Origin: Citreicella sp. C3M06
GTDB lineage: Bacteria; Pseudomonadota; Alphaproteobacteria; Rhodobacterales; Rhodobacteraceae
Assembly (NCBI RefSeq): GCF_018860705.1
Contig: NZ_JAHKQA010000072.1
Coordinates: 1 to 64,000, forward strand
Direction of reading: 5' to 3'
Length of the DNA: 64,000 bases
The notes under the pieces were generated by a model, which did not search any database, had not been told where the DNA came from, and was given only the letters and a program-made list of their open reading frames with translations. A program made the position numbers and the translations under genes. Shown piece by piece: positions 8,111 through 17,909 of the stretch; the first letter of the stretch is position 1; every line of letters begins with the position of its first letter.

Positions 8111-10600
8111 ATGCCGTCAGCATGGGGAAAGACTGACCCCGAACTTGGCACGAGCCACCATTTAGCGCATCACTGTGCAGACGTTGCAGCGGTCTTCAGA
8201 ACCTTGATCAAGCGCAACCATGTCCGCCGTGCAATATCACACGCATTGGGACGTGCTCTCCTCGCCGAAGAATTCGAAGCGTTGGTGGTCATGGCCTTCC
8301 TGCATGACATCGGGAAACTCGCTCCCGGGTTTCAGCTCAAGGGTTGGCCGGAGCTGGCATCGTCGAAAACCTATGGCCATTTGGAGGCAGGGCAGCACTG
8401 GCTGAACTTGCTTTGCGAGAGCTCTCTGAACGACCAAGTGGACGAGCTCGCTCAGATGTGCGGCGATCATGCCGAGCCGTGGTTCGATGTCATTTTTGCC
8501 CACCACGGTCGTCCGCAGCGACCTGTGAATGAAGCGTCGGCCAAAGGCTGTTTCCGCAACTTCGAAGGGTATGACTGGAAAGCCGAAGAAACAGTGATTG
8601 CGGATGCCATCAGCCAGTGGTTCCCTCCGCTAAGCACACTGATCTTGCCACCACCCAAGCCGCCGCTTTTGCATTTGATCGCAGGCTTGCTAGCGCTGGC
8701 TGATTGGCTCGGCTCAGACCGTGTGGCTTTCGCATTTGTTCCCGAGTATGATGCGTCTTATTGGGCACATACGCTTGATATCGCTCGGTCTCATGTCGAG
8801 GCCGTCGGGTTGGGGCTCGGGCGCGAAAGTCTGATCGGCCCACCGGATTGGGCGCTGATCTCCGACCATCCTGCTCCGCGCCCGGCGCAATCGGTACTAT
8901 CGCAGGTCGACCTGTCCGAAAAGCTCGTCATCCTCGAGGCGGAAACCGGGACGGGCAAGACCGAGGCCGCGCTGTGGCATTTCATCCGGCAACTGTCAGC
9001 TGAGAATGTCGAGGCGCTTTATTTTGCGGTCCCCACGCGCGCGGCGGCCCGGCAGCTTCACACCCGGATCACCACCGCGCTGACACGGATGTTCCGCGTG
9101 ACCGAGGAGCCCGTTCTCGCCATCCCCGGTCAGATGATGGCCGGAGAGGCCAAGGGCCGCTCACTGCCTGATTTCAAGGTGCTGTGGGATGATGGCGGGC
9201 CGACAACAAGCCGCTGGGCCGCTGAACAAGCCACGCGCTACCTGGCTGCCCGCATCGCAGTGGGCACAGTCGATCAGATTATGCTGGCGGGGTTGCAGGT
9301 GAAACACGCGCATCTGCGCGCAGCAGCCCTGTCACGCGCGCTTTTGGTCATAGACGAAGTTCATGCCTCTGATCCTTGGATGACGAATATCCAGAAAGCG
9401 GTTCTGGATGCGCATCTGAGCCTCGGAGGGCGGGCGCTTCTGATGTCGGCCACACTGGGGGCATCCGCGCGCACGCGTTGGACGGGCGATGCCCTGCCCA
9501 GTCCGGCGCAAACTGCATCTCTGCCTTACCCTGCCATTTGGGCAGGTCGGGCGCTTCTCCCCGTCCCAACCGATCCAGAGTCTCAAAAGGACGTGTACAT
9601 GTCGCCGCACAGGGGCTGGTCTGGCACGCAGGCTGCAGATCTGGCGCTAGAGGCAGCTCGAGACGGGGCTAAGGTCCTTGTCATCCGCAATACCGTCGAC
9701 CGGGCGCGCGACACTTGGCAGGCCTGCCTGGACGAAGCGCCCGAGTTGGTCATGGCGCTCGGCAAGAACGCCTGCCTGCATCACAGCCGTTTTGCTGCCG
9801 AGGATCGCGCCCAACTTGATACATGTGTAGAGGCCCTTCTCGGGAAAAATGTTCCGATGCAAGGCGTCATCATCATTGGCACGCAGACGCTGGAACAAAG
9901 CCTTGATATCAGCGCAGATCTGCTGATTACCGATCTGTGCCCGATGGATGTGCTGTTGCAGCGTATCGGGCGGCTGCATCGTCACGTGGGTGCCTTGCAC
10001 CCCAACGGCTTCAAGACACCGCGCTGCATCGTCCTGACGCCGGACCATGGGCTTTCCCCACTGGTGACGCGGGCCGAAAACGGTCTTGGCGTCTATGAAA
10101 ACGGATCGAGCATCTCGGGAGTCTATATCGATGTCTGTGGGCTAAAAGCCACGCTTGATCAGATTGAGGCCCACTCCTGCTGGTCGATCCCGGCGATGAA
10201 CCGCGCGCTGGTCGAGGCTGCAACCCATCCGCTCAATCTTGATTCCATCGCCGAGCGTGAAGGCTGGCAGACCCATCGCGCGCGTGTCACCGGCAAGGGC
10301 TTTGCCGAAAAGCTCGCCGCACGTCACGTGATCCTCGACCGCTCGAAACCGCTTGCCCCCTTTCCTGATGACGAGGCGATCCGAACCCGGCTTGGGGCCG
10401 AGGGAGTGATGGTGCAGTTTCCACCAAGCACAATCGGCCCGTTCGGTACCGAGATCCGGCGCATGGCCCTTCCTGCGCATTGGTCGCATGGGCTTGATCC
10501 CGAAACGCTGGTGCTTGCGACCGAGGGCGCCGCATTGCGCCTGACAATGTCGGAAAAATCCTTCCTGTATGACTGTTCGGGGCTGAGAAAAGATGACTGA
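8111..10600 (+). CDS. cas3: Cas3 nuclease-helicase, type I-E
   Basis: An 829-residue Cas3. It is recruited to Cascade-bound target DNA, nicks the displaced strand with its HD nuclease and degrades it while translocating. Order: N-terminal HD domain (HHLAHHCADVAAV, then H65-D66 in FLHDIGK), helicase domain 1 with Walker A ETGTGKTE (about 278) and DEVH (about 415), SAT in LMSATLG, and domain 2 with TLEQSLDIS and QRIGRLHRH (about 617). The ATG at 8111 has AAGGAA 8 bases upstream and was chosen over a TTG at 8054. It overlaps casA by 8 bases. All catalytic motifs look intact. Confidence 0.96.
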   Translation: MPSAWGKTDPELGTSHHLAHHCADVAAVFRTLIKRNHVRRAISHALGRALLAEEFEALVVMAFLHDIGKLAPGFQLKGWPELASSKTYGHLEAGQHWLNLLCESSLNDQVDELAQMCGDHAEPWFDVIFAHHGRPQRPVNEASAKGCFRNFEGYDWKAEETVIADAISQWFPPLSTLILPPPKPPLLHLIAGLLALADWLGSDRVAFAFVPEYDASYWAHTLDIARSHVEAVGLGLGRESLIGPPDWALISDHPAPRPAQSVLSQVDLSEKLVILEAETGTGKTEAALWHFIRQLSAENVEALYFAVPTRAAARQLHTRITTALTRMFRVTEEPVLAIPGQMMAGEAKGRSLPDFKVLWDDGGPTTSRWAAEQATRYLAARIAVGTVDQIMLAGLQVKHAHLRAAALSRALLVIDEVHASDPWMTNIQKAVLDAHLSLGGRALLMSATLGASARTRWTGDALPSPAQTASLPYPAIWAGRALLPVPTDPESQKDVYMSPHRGWSGTQAADLALEAARDGAKVLVIRNTVDRARDTWQACLDEAPELVMALGKNACLHHSRFAAEDRAQLDTCVEALLGKNVPMQGVIIIGTQTLEQSLDISADLLITDLCPMDVLLQRIGRLHRHVGALHPNGFKTPRCIVLTPDHGLSPLVTRAENGLGVYENGSSISGVYIDVCGLKATLDQIEAHSCWSIPAMNRALVEAATHPLNLDSIAEREGWQTHRARVTGKGFAEKLAARHVILDRSKPLAPFPDDEAIRTRLGAEGVMVQFPPSTIGPFGTEIRRMALPAHWSHGLDPETLVLATEGAALRLTMSEKSFLYDCSGLRKDD

Positions 10601-12146
10601 GATTGCCCACAACCTGCTAACCGAGCCGCTGATCGAGACCGATGTCGGTTGGTTGACCCTGCCCGGGGTGTTAGCCGCCATGGCCCGCGGGGAGGTGACC
10701 TGTTTCAGGGCGCTTCGCCCGCATCAGCGACCCGCATGGCACATGTTCTTGGTTCAGCTTGGTGTGCTGGCGCTGGACAAGGCTGGGCAGACGAATTTGC
10801 CTGGTGACGAAAGCACGTGGCGTGGTGCCCTGCGTGGCCTGACTATCGCCTTTCCCGATGATGCGCCTTGGTGCCTGCTCGCACCCGACGGGCAGCCTGC
10901 CTTCCTTCAACCCCCAGCCGCAAAAGACGGAAAGTGGACCGAAGTCGAAACGCCCGACAACCTCGACATGCTGATCACGTCCCGCAACCATGATCTGAAG
11001 ATGGCTGTGGCCCGCAACGCCGGGCCGCAGGACTGGATCTATGCACTGGTCAGCGTGCAGACGATGGAGGGGTACAGCGGCCCGACATGGAATGGTGTTG
11101 CGCGGATGAACGGAGGCTCGTCTTCTCGGGCGATGGTGACGCTGGCCCCGGCCTTGCCCGACGGCAAGAGTGTGCATCCCTCTCTGTGGTGGCAGCGCGA
11201 TACACGTCGCCTGCTGGCTGATCGCAGTCCAAGCAACGGGCTTTCCCTGGTTTGGCTGATGGAGTGGATGGACGCCGTACAGTTGCGCATCGGCGAGGAC
11301 TTGGACCCCCTGTTCATCGAGATCTGTCGCCGCATTCGCCTGTTTGAAAAGGACGGTGCGCTTATGGCCCGCAAGGCCGGGTCGAAAAAATCACGCATCG
11401 CAAATGTGAATGGCATGACCGATGACCCCTGGGCGCCCACCAGCATCAGAAACGCAAAGTCACTGACCCTGGGCGACAGTGGCGACTTCACCTATGCCAA
11501 ACTGCGCGAAGTGCTGATGTCGGGGGAATGGGCGGCTGCGCCAATGGCGAAGCCCGCGCCCGACGAGGTGCCGCGTGACATGCTGCTGGTGGCAGAGGCC
11601 TTTGCCCGCGGCAATTCCAAGACCGGCGGTTTTCGGTCTCGTGTAATACCCATTTCGAAGAGCGTGGTAAAACGCATGTTGGGCGCCACAGCCACAGACC
11701 AGAGCGCGGCGCTCATTGAGGATATCAAGCGTGTCGACATAGCCCTGCGCAATGCGCTTGCCCTGATGGCCGCAAATGGATTGCGTGAAAACATAAAGAC
11801 CGATCATTATGCGCGCACCAATCCGGCCCGTATACATCTTGATCAGCAGGCCGATCGGATGTTCTTTCCGGTATTGTGGGACATGCTTGCAGCCGAAACG
11901 CAGGACGTGCGACTGCAAATACGTGCACGCTTCATGCTGAATCTGTCTGACCATGCCCGCGCGATTTACCGCGAGGCCTTGCCCGCCATTCCCTGCAAGG
12001 CCGTGATGCGGCCCCGCGCCGAGGCGCGCGCAACCGACAGGCTGGAGGCGGGGCTGAAAGATGCGCTTGGGAAATCCGATTTGGCCGACCATCTCCCAAA
12101 ACACCAAGACCCCAACCTCCAAAAAAGGGAGCCCTCCGATGCCTGA
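10593..12146 (+). CDS. casA: Cascade large subunit CasA (Cse1/Cas8e)
   Basis: A 517-residue protein of the Cse1 size class (E. coli CasA about 500). Its place between cas3 and cse2 in a I-E operon, the N-terminal LLTEPLIETDVGWLTLPGVL and the motif for PAM-side recognition place it as the large subunit that reads the PAM and recruits Cas3. Sequence conservation in this family is low, so context carries much of the call. The start overlaps the end of cas3 and the stop overlaps casB, indicating translational coupling. Confidence 0.93.
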   Translation: MTEIAHNLLTEPLIETDVGWLTLPGVLAAMARGEVTCFRALRPHQRPAWHMFLVQLGVLALDKAGQTNLPGDESTWRGALRGLTIAFPDDAPWCLLAPDGQPAFLQPPAAKDGKWTEVETPDNLDMLITSRNHDLKMAVARNAGPQDWIYALVSVQTMEGYSGPTWNGVARMNGGSSSRAMVTLAPALPDGKSVHPSLWWQRDTRRLLADRSPSNGLSLVWLMEWMDAVQLRIGEDLDPLFIEICRRIRLFEKDGALMARKAGSKKSRIANVNGMTDDPWAPTSIRNAKSLTLGDSGDFTYAKLREVLMSGEWAAAPMAKPAPDEVPRDMLLVAEAFARGNSKTGGFRSRVIPISKSVVKRMLGATATDQSAALIEDIKRVDIALRNALALMAANGLRENIKTDHYARTNPARIHLDQQADRMFFPVLWDMLAAETQDVRLQIRARFMLNLSDHARAIYREALPAIPCKAVMRPRAEARATDRLEAGLKDALGKSDLADHLPKHQDPNLQKREPSDA

Positions 12147-12720
12147 CACGACCACGCCAGAACCGCCGGGCGACCGGGTTGCCAGATGTGCGCTGAGCAT
12201 CGCGGCCGCGCTGGTCCATGCCAGCACGAAAGACCGCGCCGAAACCCGTCGCATGAGTGATGCGGGTTCGGCCTTCTTCTGGCGCATGGTGGCGCGCCTT
12301 GGGATCGCTCCGAAAGACGAGCCACGCTGGCTGGTCTACACGCGAATGGCGGCAATGCTGACTCCCTCTACCGCCACAGCCAGTTTTCATGACACGACTC
12401 GCCCGCTGGGTGCGGTTCTGGCGGACGGCGGGGATCGCCATGCCCACCTGGACAAGCCCGTGGTGTCCGAAGCGCGTTTGGCCCGCCTGCTGGCCGCGCG
12501 CGGGGATGCGCGACTGTCGGCGCTGGAACGCAGCCTGCGTGGCGTTGCGCGAGAAACCCGGGCGCTTGATGCTGCAAGCTTGGCCTGGGCCGTGCTGAAT
12601 CCGAACGGGCAACAGATTGCCCGCGCCTATTATCGCCGCCTTGATGGTGGTCCCTCCCACATCGCAACCTCGGTCGAGGCGGCCGAAACCTCCAAGGTCG
12701 AATACAGGACTTTCCCATGA
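12139..12720 (+). CDS. casB: Cascade small subunit CasB (Cse2)
   Basis: A 193-residue, mainly helical and Arg-rich protein matching the Cse2 small subunit in size and position. Two copies normally line the Cascade belly and stabilise the R-loop. ATG 12139 was chosen because AAAGGGAG precedes it and it overlaps the casA stop; an upstream in-frame ATG at 12061 lies deep inside casA. RWLVYTRMAAMLTPSTAT and RLARLLAARGD match the family's conserved core. The stop overlaps the cas7e start. Confidence 0.92.
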   Translation: MPDTTTPEPPGDRVARCALSIAAALVHASTKDRAETRRMSDAGSAFFWRMVARLGIAPKDEPRWLVYTRMAAMLTPSTATASFHDTTRPLGAVLADGGDRHAHLDKPVVSEARLARLLAARGDARLSALERSLRGVARETRALDAASLAWAVLNPNGQQIARAYYRRLDGGPSHIATSVEAAETSKVEYRTFP

Positions 12721-13844
12721 CAGACGCCCGCTTTCTGCAGATCCATTTTCTTGCGCCCTATACAGCCGCGCTTCTGAATCGCGATGATGCGGGGCTTGCC
12801 AAACGCCTCCCCTTCGGTGGCCATCTGCGCACCCGCGTCAGCTCGCAATGTCTCAAGCGGCACTGGCGCGTGGCCGAAGATCCGCACGCGCTGCACAAGA
12901 TCGACGGCGCCAAAGCTGCCTATCGTTCGCGCGAGACGATCGAGCGCAAGGTCTTCGCGGGATGGTCAGAGGGGGCCGATGACGACGTTCTGAAAGAGAT
13001 CAAGCTCGCCATGCTGATCGCCGTCTATGGTGACAGGGCCGAGGCAAAGAAATCGCGCCAGACACTTCTGGTCGGCGCCCCCGAGGTGACCTACCTGACC
13101 GGCGAGGCGAAGCGGCTCGTGGCAGAGGCCGCGGGTGACAAGAACGCCGCGAAGACTCTCGCTGCCGAATGGTTGAAAACCCACAAGCAAAACCTCAAGG
13201 TGATGAGCGCGGGTGTTAGCCTTCCCGCCGGCCTGACAGGCGCGTTGTTCGGGCGAATGGTCACCTCGGACCCGCGCGCCAACATCGATGCGGCGTTGCA
13301 TGTTGCCCATGCCTTCACCGTGCATGCCGAAGAGGCGGAAAGCGACTATTTTATCGCCGTCGACGATCTGGCGCAGGAAGAGGAAACTGGAGCCGATACC
13401 ATCCAGGAGACCGAGCTGACCTCGGGCCTTTTCTACGGCTACGTCGTGGTGGATCTGCCCGCACTGTTCGAAAATCTCGGCCAGGACTCCGCATTGATGG
13501 GCGAGGTTCTGCACAATCTGGTCTACCTGATCGCCGAAGTTTCTCCCGGAGCCAAGCTTGGTTCTACGGCACCTTATAGTCGCGCGTCCTTCATGCTGCT
13601 CGAGGCAGGTGACCGTCAGCCCCGCTCGCTTGCGGATGCGTTCCGCACCCCCTGCCGTGCCGAGACACCCGTTGCCGTGGCGGCGCTGTGCGATCACTTG
13701 GCAGCGCTGGATCGTGTCTATGACACTGGCGAAATTCGCCACGTCATGAGCCTATCGAACCGCGAGGTGCCCGGGACCACGGCAGGCAACCTGCGCGATC
13801 TGGCGGCGTTCGCAAAATCCACGGTGGCGAAAGAGCTCGCCTGA
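12717..13844 (+). CDS. cas7e: Cascade backbone subunit Cas7e (CasC/Cse4)
   Basis: A 375-residue RAMP-fold protein forming the six-copy backbone along the crRNA. The family signature is clear at the N-terminus: LQIHFLAPYTAALLNRDDAG, then GGHLRTRVSSQCLKRHWR, and further on EVTYLTGEAK. Length is normal for Cas7e. It overlaps casB by four bases and touches cas5e by one base (TGATG). Confidence 0.96.
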   Translation: MTDARFLQIHFLAPYTAALLNRDDAGLAKRLPFGGHLRTRVSSQCLKRHWRVAEDPHALHKIDGAKAAYRSRETIERKVFAGWSEGADDDVLKEIKLAMLIAVYGDRAEAKKSRQTLLVGAPEVTYLTGEAKRLVAEAAGDKNAAKTLAAEWLKTHKQNLKVMSAGVSLPAGLTGALFGRMVTSDPRANIDAALHVAHAFTVHAEEAESDYFIAVDDLAQEEETGADTIQETELTSGLFYGYVVVDLPALFENLGQDSALMGEVLHNLVYLIAEVSPGAKLGSTAPYSRASFMLLEAGDRQPRSLADAFRTPCRAETPVAVAALCDHLAALDRVYDTGEIRHVMSLSNREVPGTTAGNLRDLAAFAKSTVAKELA

Positions 13845-14596
13845 TGCGCGATTGGTTGCACCTGACGTTGCGCGCCCCGCTGATGGCCTTTGGCGGGGTT
13901 GCGATCGACCACATGGGGCCGACTCGGGACTTTCCGTCTCTATCGGCAATGACCGGACTTCTTGCCAATGCACTAGGGTATGAAAGGTATCAGGGCACCG
14001 AATTGCAGGCCTTGCAGGATCGGTTGATCATCGGCGCGCTGACCTCACGACAGGGGCGGCGCCTGACCGACAATCAGAATGCTCGGGTCTACGACAAGGA
14101 ACCGGGATGGACGACCTATGGCCAACCCGAGTCCCGCAACAGCGGACCGTCTTACGGCAACCCCGCGCGGCACGATCAACTCGGCAATCAGGCGGGGCGC
14201 AAGTGGCTGACTCACCGCCGTTCGCGCGAATATCTGGCCGATCATGAAACCCGTGTTGTGCTGCGGCTGGAAGGTGTGGGGGCGGTAGACCTCGATGATC
14301 TGCGACAGGCTCTGATGCACCCCGCGCGTCCGCTGTTCATCGGGCGCAAGACTTGCCTGCCCACAGCGCCGATCTTCACCGGCACGTTGCGGGCCGAAAC
14401 GGTGCTGGACGCGCTGCGGGCCATTGGCCTGCCAGGGCATGCGCTCTGGCCCGCCGACGCGGGCGACGGGGCAGGGACAGCTTCGCCGCAAGACCTGCCG
14501 CCCGGCGCGATGAGCCATGACCTGCCCGATCTCCGCAACTGGCTCAGCGGGTTGCACACGGGGCGCCGCGGCGTGATCGAAGGGTTTTTGACATGA
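13844..14596 (+). CDS. cas5e: Cascade subunit Cas5e (CasD)
   Basis: A 250-residue RAMP protein that caps the 5' handle of the crRNA in Cascade. Hallmarks: LHLTLRAPLMAFGG at the N-terminus, PTRDFPSLSAMTGLLANALG, and RPLFIGRKTCLPTAPIF in the second half. Length is typical. The start overlaps the cas7e stop by one base and the stop overlaps cas6e by four, so the Cascade genes are coupled. Confidence 0.95.
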   Translation: MRDWLHLTLRAPLMAFGGVAIDHMGPTRDFPSLSAMTGLLANALGYERYQGTELQALQDRLIIGALTSRQGRRLTDNQNARVYDKEPGWTTYGQPESRNSGPSYGNPARHDQLGNQAGRKWLTHRRSREYLADHETRVVLRLEGVGAVDLDDLRQALMHPARPLFIGRKTCLPTAPIFTGTLRAETVLDALRAIGLPGHALWPADAGDGAGTASPQDLPPGAMSHDLPDLRNWLSGLHTGRRGVIEGFLT

Positions 14597-15399
14597 GCTT
14601 GCACCTGTTTCATTTGCCCATTGCCTTACGCGCGTTGCATGCTTGGGGCGAAGCGCGTGGCTTGGTGTCGCGCGGCATATTCGACGAGGGGCTTGCCCTG
14701 CATCACCTGCTAAGCGAGACCTTCGGCCCGTCCGTTTTGCAACCCTTCCGCCTGATGGTGCCGCCGCGGGCGCGCACTGGTGCGCTATATGGCTATGCCG
14801 CCCAGCCTGCTGAAATCTTGGCTCAAGCCGCGCAGGCCATTCTTGACCCGGTTGCGGCACAGGTCATCGACCTTGCGGCTCTACGCTCGCAGCCACGGCC
14901 CGAAACGGCCTGGCATGCAGGCCAGCGGCTGGGCTTCGATCTGCGGGTGCGCCCCGTGGTGCGGCTGGCCTCGCCCCTCGTCATGGGGCGCGAGACCTTC
15001 CGCAAGGGCGCCGAGGTCGATGCCTACCTGTCCCATGTCGCCCGGACTGAAGCGCGGGCGGAAACTGACCACGAGGCTGGCAGGCAAGGCGGGTCCGGTC
15101 GCGATGCGGTCTACCTCGATTGGCTGCGCAGGCGCCTTGATGGCCAAGCAGACCTAGACCCTGCACTGACCCGTCTTGCACAGTATGAACGGCGCCTGAT
15201 CCTGCGCAATGGCCGCAGGGCGGATGGCCCGGATGCCACGTTCCATGGCACACTGACTGTTACGGATCCGACGGGGTTCGCGGCACTACTGGCCCGCGGT
15301 GTCGGGCGGCACACGGCTTATGGATATGGCATGCTGATGCTGCGGCCCTCGCAAAAGACCCCGCAGAGCATGGCACCGGCCGCGCAGGAGGGTGCCTGA
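14593..15399 (+). CDS. cas6e: crRNA-processing endoribonuclease Cas6e (CasE)
   Basis: A 268-residue Cas6e that cuts the repeat hairpin of the precursor RNA and stays bound to the 3' end. The likely catalytic His region LALHHLLSETFG (about 34-45) corresponds to the conserved N-terminal His of the family. The C-terminal Gly-rich loop GVGRHTAYGYGMLML is the usual RNA-binding signature. The array repeats can form the short hairpin expected for such an enzyme. Confidence 0.95.
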   Translation: MSLHLFHLPIALRALHAWGEARGLVSRGIFDEGLALHHLLSETFGPSVLQPFRLMVPPRARTGALYGYAAQPAEILAQAAQAILDPVAAQVIDLAALRSQPRPETAWHAGQRLGFDLRVRPVVRLASPLVMGRETFRKGAEVDAYLSHVARTEARAETDHEAGRQGGSGRDAVYLDWLRRRLDGQADLDPALTRLAQYERRLILRNGRRADGPDATFHGTLTVTDPTGFAALLARGVGRHTAYGYGMLMLRPSQKTPQSMAPAAQEGA

Positions 15400-15400
15400 C

Positions 15401-16276
15401 ATGCTAAATGGGCGGCTTGGGCTCGAAAGTTCCAAGGTCCCGCATGCCGACAGGTCAGGGTGCCTCTACCTGGCCCGGGGGGCGCTGGTGGCGCGTGACG
15501 GCACGCTGTCCTTCACCCAGGGTCCCCCTACAGAAGCCGATGCTCTGACCCGGGGCGAATATGCCATTCCTCTGCAGGGTGTTTCGATCATCCTGCTGGG
15601 CCCGGGATCTACCGTCAGTCATGATGCGCTGCGCCTGTTGGCCCATGCGCGCACCGCGCTGGCTGCCGTGGGCGAAGACGGCGTGCGCATGTATACGGCC
15701 CCCCCCATCATTCCCGATCGCTCCGGTCTGGCGCGGCTGCAGGCACGGATTTGGGCGGATGATGATTTGCGCATCATGACTGCGCGTCGCATGTATGCCC
15801 TACGCTTGGGGGAGATTCTGCCACATCGGGATCTGAATGTCCTGCGCGGGATCGAAGGTTCTCGCATGAAACAGACTTACGCGCTGTTGGCAGACCGCAT
15901 CGGCATCAACTGGCAGGGCCGCCGCTACAACCGCGGTGATCCGATGGGCGCCGATCTTCCCAACCAGGCATTGAACCACGCCGCCAGCGCTGTCGAGGCT
16001 GCTGCGGCCATTGCTGTCTGCGCCACGGCCACCATTCCGCAATTGGGCTTTATCCACGAGGATCCCGGCCAGTCCTTCGTTCTTGATGTAGCCGATCTTT
16101 ACCGCGACAGCATCACCATCCCCTGCGCCTTCCGCGCTGCAAGGCAAGTGGCCGACCACCCCGCCGACAATATCGAGCGTACGACGCGCCGTATGACCGG
16201 CACGGCGCTGGCCAAGGAGAAAGTGATCCCCGAGATGATCGAGCGGATCAAGGCCCTGATCGAAGGCCGCGACTGA
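15401..16276 (+). CDS. cas1: CRISPR integrase Cas1 (type I-E)
   Basis: A 291-residue Cas1e that, with Cas2, inserts new spacers at the leader end of the array. Metal-binding residues appear in place: E152 in RGIEGSRMK, H219 in GFIHEDPG, and D229/D232 in LDVADLYRDS. ATG 15401 has AGGAGG nine bases upstream; a GTG at 15392 directly abuts that site and is less likely. The stop overlaps the cas2 ATG by one base. Confidence 0.96.
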   Translation: MLNGRLGLESSKVPHADRSGCLYLARGALVARDGTLSFTQGPPTEADALTRGEYAIPLQGVSIILLGPGSTVSHDALRLLAHARTALAAVGEDGVRMYTAPPIIPDRSGLARLQARIWADDDLRIMTARRMYALRLGEILPHRDLNVLRGIEGSRMKQTYALLADRIGINWQGRRYNRGDPMGADLPNQALNHAASAVEAAAAIAVCATATIPQLGFIHEDPGQSFVLDVADLYRDSITIPCAFRAARQVADHPADNIERTTRRMTGTALAKEKVIPEMIERIKALIEGRD

Positions 16277-16569
16277 TGCCGTTGACCGTGATCGTCACCC
16301 GCAATGTCGAGGCTCGCTACCGCGGCTTCCTGACCTCGATCATGCTCGAGGTTTCGGCAGGTGTCTATGTTGCGCCAAACATGACCAAGGGCGTGCGCGA
16401 GCGCACCTGGGCGGTGCTGAACGACTGGTGGCTGGCACTCGGCAACGGATCACTGACCCTGATCTGGCGCAATACCGCTGCGGTCGGGGAACTGAGTATC
16501 GAGACTCTCGGGGAGCCGCCGAAGGATATTGTCGACGCCGACGGCATTTTGCTCCTAAAACGAAAGTAA
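16276..16569 (+). CDS. cas2: Cas2e, type I-E adaptation partner
   Basis: A 97-residue Cas2 of the I-E (CasF-like) kind: MPLTVIVTRNVEARYRGFLT, EVSAGVYVAPNMTKGVRERTW and GSLTLIWRNT. Cas2 dimers bridge two Cas1 dimers in the spacer-acquisition complex. It is the last cas gene and ends 63 bp before the first repeat, as usual for I-E loci. Confidence 0.96.
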   Translation: MPLTVIVTRNVEARYRGFLTSIMLEVSAGVYVAPNMTKGVRERTWAVLNDWWLALGNGSLTLIWRNTAAVGELSIETLGEPPKDIVDADGILLLKRK

Positions 16570-16632
16570 AATCAAAACAACTCTCCCCACGCTCTTTGAC
16601 AATCGAATAATATCAGATACTTCCCCGCCAGA
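16570..16632 (+). promoter_or_regulatory. CRISPR leader
   Basis: A 63-bp AT-rich stretch between cas2 and the first repeat. It contains TTGACA (16596-16601), a candidate -35 element, followed by aataatatcag. No convincing -10 at standard spacing was found, so part of the array transcription may come from the cas operon. Spacers would be added at its right edge. The orientation agrees with a repeat end gcggggatagtccc serving as the crRNA 5' handle (last 8 bases atagtccc). Confidence 0.75.
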
Positions 16633-17881
16633 GGTTCCCCCGCACACGCGGGGATAGTCCCCTGCCGGGCGGCTCGCAAGTGGTGCCGAATCAGGTTCCC
16701 CCGCACACGCGGGGATAGTCCCGTCGCTTGTACGCAACAGCAAAGATAGGCTCAGGTTCCCCCGCACACGCGGGGATAGTCCCTGACACGGGCGGCGGAT
16801 CTGTCGCGGGCGGCGGGTTCCCCCGCACACGCGGGGATAGTCCCCGAGCAGCCCGGTTCCTGCAGCCCTACGATGTGGTTCCCCCGCACACGCGGGGATA
16901 GTCCCCACTCCTTTAGCTGAATGTCACTGTTAGGATTGGTTCCCCCGCACACGCGGGGATAGTCCCTGGATCTTCTCGGCCAGGGTACGCCCGGTGGAGG
17001 TTCCCCCGCACACGCGGGGATAGTCCCCATCGTCCGTCATAATGATTTCTTGGCTGGCGGGTTCCCCCGCACACGCGGGGATAGTCCCCTAGAAAACGAC
17101 GATGGATCAATTCCAGAACAGGTTCCCCCGCACACGCGGGGATAGTCCCCTATACTGCACAACGGCGCTTGGCGCGGTGCAGGTTCCCCCGCACACGCGG
17201 GGATAGTCCCTTGATCAGGGGGACGATGATCCACCACCCTGAGGTTCCCCCGCACACGCGGGGATAGTCCCGCCCCGTAGGGTGCCCCGGTGAAGGAGTT
17301 GGTGGTTCCCCCGCACACGCGGGGATAGTCCCTGTGGCTCAGCAGACGCTGGCCTGTACCGGGGGGTTCCCCCGCACACGCGGGGATAGTCCCCGCAACA
17401 CCGGCGCGACGAATCTTTTCATTGTGGTTCCCCCGCACACGCGGGGATAGTCCCGGCGGCGGCGGCACCGGACAAGCTCTGCGCATGGTTCCCCCGCACA
17501 CGCGGGGATAGTCCCCGCGCTCTCCGGCGAGACGGAAGACGATGTTCGGTTCCCCCGCACACGCGGGGATAGTCCCTCAGGAAGCAACGGAAACGGCAAC
17601 GGCGTAGGGGTTCCCCCGCACACGCGGGGATAGTCCCTGGATCTTGGAAACGCCCGTCCCGCTGGGCACGGTTCCCCCGCACACGCGGGGATAGTCCCTA
17701 CGGCCTTTAATAATGGTTGACGTTCTCCCAGGTTCCCCCGCACACGCAGGGATAGTCCCCAGACATTGCGGGACACGCCGCAAATCTACTCGGTTCCCCC
17801 GCACACGCGGGGATAGTCCCGTGCGTCCATGTGCGGCCCCGGTCATCGGAATGGTTCCCCCGCACACGCGGGGATAGTCCC
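16633..17881 (+). CRISPR. Type I-E CRISPR array, 21 repeats and 20 spacers
   Basis: Repeats of 29 bp (starting ggttcccccgcac, ending gcggggatagtccc) recur with an exact 61-bp period from 16633 to 17853, so every spacer is 32 bp. Twenty copies are identical as read; repeat 19 (17731-17759) has one change (cgcggg to cgcagg), at the leader-distal side as expected for old repeats. The inner ccccgc/gcgggg arms form the Cas6e hairpin. All 20 spacers differ. By eye none matches elsewhere in the window. Confidence 0.99.
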
Positions 17882-17909
17882 TCGGGTACGCCGATAGTGT
17901 CCCGAGGTC

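Noticed and set aside
16662-17852. Self-targeting spacers
   Set aside because: Reading the 20 spacers against the window by eye gave no match; a computed search is still needed for the rest of the genome.
16555-17867. Minus-strand open frames made of repeated TIPACAGEP and YPRVCGGT units
   Set aside because: They are translations of the CRISPR repeats on the wrong strand, a well-known annotation artefact.
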